A stretch of 60,442 nucleotides of DNA from Pseudomonadota bacterium (GTDB taxonomy: Bacteria > Pseudomonadota > Alphaproteobacteria > Rhizobiales > Hyphomicrobiaceae): assembly GCA_023405815.1 (NCBI GenBank), contig JAEXXM010000031.1:1-60442 (forward strand). Direction: 5' to 3'. Positions within the stretch are counted from its first letter, which is position 1, and every line of letters starts with the position of its first letter. Below the pieces are notes generated by a model. It was not told the DNA's origin and did no database searches. It saw only the letters and a list, made by a program, of their open reading frames with translations. Made by a program: the position numbers and the translations under genes. This document shows, piece by piece, positions 59,736-60,442 of the stretch.

Positions 59736-60442
59736 TCACTCTCTCGTTTCCCCGTCGCGGAGAACACGGCGGTCCAGAGCATCATAATCGGCGGCTTGCA
59801 TCTTGGGCGACGTCCGCATGAATGCGACCAGATCCCAAATCTCTTGATCGTCAAGGGACGCCTCCCAGGCGGGCATGCCGGTAAACCTGATGCCATTCTT
59901 CGTCACCCAGAACAGCTCGTTCGCGGTCATGTCTTCCACCAGCTCGGCAAGCGGAGGCGCTTGCGGATTAAGCCCCTTCGACATCATCGTTGCCCGTCGG
60001 CCCGGCGGGGTATGGCACATGGCGCACGCCTTGCGAAAAATGCGAAACCCATTTTGTGACTGCTCGGGTGCGCCCAACGGTGGCGGTGGCGTCTGAACAG
60101 CGCGTGCGTGACGTTGCACGGAGGCTTCGCGCGTGGTGATCAATAGCCAGCGCAACGGCGCCGCATCCTCTACCGTCGCGGCGACATTGAAGATGCCCGA
60201 GTACATCACCGCGAGCGCGGTGAGCGCGCCAAGAACGGCGAGGATGCCGAGCCAAGCCAGTAGCGGTGGTAGGATCTCCGCCCGGAATAAAAATCTCATG
60301 ATACCGCCCTTCTTGCTGTCTTCGTGTGTGGCGTGAGCCGGGGGCGGGACGGTACGCAGTTCGAGCGGCATGCCGCATTTGGGGCAGCGGCCGGGCTCAT
60401 GGGCCACGACTTCCGGATGCATCGGGCAGGTATATTCGACCA
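59736..60442 (-). CDS. Cytochrome c fused to a heavy-metal-binding motif, partial (N-terminus beyond window)
   Basis: The frame is open to the window edge. It reads VEYTCPMHPEVVAHEPGRC then PKCGMPL, the heavy-metal-binding domain seen at the start of CusB or copper ATPases, then a linker, one membrane helix (LLAWLGILAVLGALTALAVM) and a monoheme cytochrome c (RKACAMCHTPPG, with Met in RFTGMPAW). A possible internal start MRFLFRAEILPP at about 60299 has a fair site, so the domain could also be the end of a different design, but the frame is continuous. The remnant at 25547-25748 is a related cytochrome end. Confidence 0.8.
   Translation of the reverse strand, partial: VEYTCPMHPEVVAHEPGRCPKCGMPLELRTVPPPAHATHEDSKKGGIMRFLFRAEILPPLLAWLGILAVLGALTALAVMYSGIFNVAATVEDAAPLRWLLITTREASVQRHARAVQTPPPPLGAPEQSQNGFRIFRKACAMCHTPPGRRATMMSKGLNPQAPPLAELVEDMTANELFWVTKNGIRFTGMPAWEASLDDQEIWDLVAFMRTSPKMQAADYDALDRRVLRDGETRE

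Overview
This is high-GC bacterial DNA that looks like an alphaproteobacterium, most likely Hyphomicrobiales (inferred from protein style: CysK, FtsH, FabI, a PhaC/DUF3141 cluster, DUF411, DUF5676 and DUF2892 proteins and many tiny secreted proteins; no rRNA or tRNA was seen to test this). The window is an envelope and metal (mainly copper) homeostasis island joined to a long, apparently oxygen-linked operon.

Layout. 0-9.4 kb, mostly minus strand: a partial outer-membrane barrel gene, a small Cys-rich protein and cytochrome c set, a MerR regulator with its divergent operator, then several very small secreted proteins, cysteine synthase, a DUF411 metal protein and a porin-like barrel. 9.8-19.4 kb, mostly plus strand: Cys-rich secreted proteins, an XRE regulator, YnfA, and a CusBA-type copper/silver efflux operon (YtkA-like, CusB, CusA with the methionine triad, DUF411, Cys-rich protein, small partner). 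20-41 kb: a rearranged accessory zone with a cupredoxin, a second HME-RND pump that lacks the methionine triad, IS66, IS110 and IS3 remnants, split duplications and several pseudogenes. 41.8-59.2 kb: about 21 minus-strand genes nearly without gaps, comprising FtsH, methyltransferases, a YHS-type Cu P-ATPase, FabI, PHA synthase, Pta, AckA, a Spy-like Met-rich protein, CFA synthase, DUF3141 and DUF5676 proteins, with an FNR/FixK-like box upstream of the first gene. The right edge is a cytochrome c fused to a heavy-metal-binding motif.

Two patterns stand out. First, a family of six secreted proteins shares a Cys cluster (C-x-C-C-x5-C-x4-C-x3-C in the closest members) and a carboxy-terminal PPPR-[AVS] tail; they sit beside the copper pump, DUF411 and a second tiny protein family. 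Second, eight copies of a direct-repeat site, ATTTGGTAAC-N5-GTAAC, lie upstream of unrelated small envelope genes between 20.7 and 38.5 kb and once at 59.35 kb, suggesting one response-regulator regulon. Together with the cupredoxin, DUF411 proteins, pumps and P-ATPase, the window reads as a layered copper defence: periplasmic binding, efflux through the envelope, cytoplasmic export, and membrane and protein quality control.

Limits: all family names come from reading the translations; no database search was run. Start codons were chosen by ribosome binding site and signal peptide and may be off by a few codons. Two genes run off the window edges.
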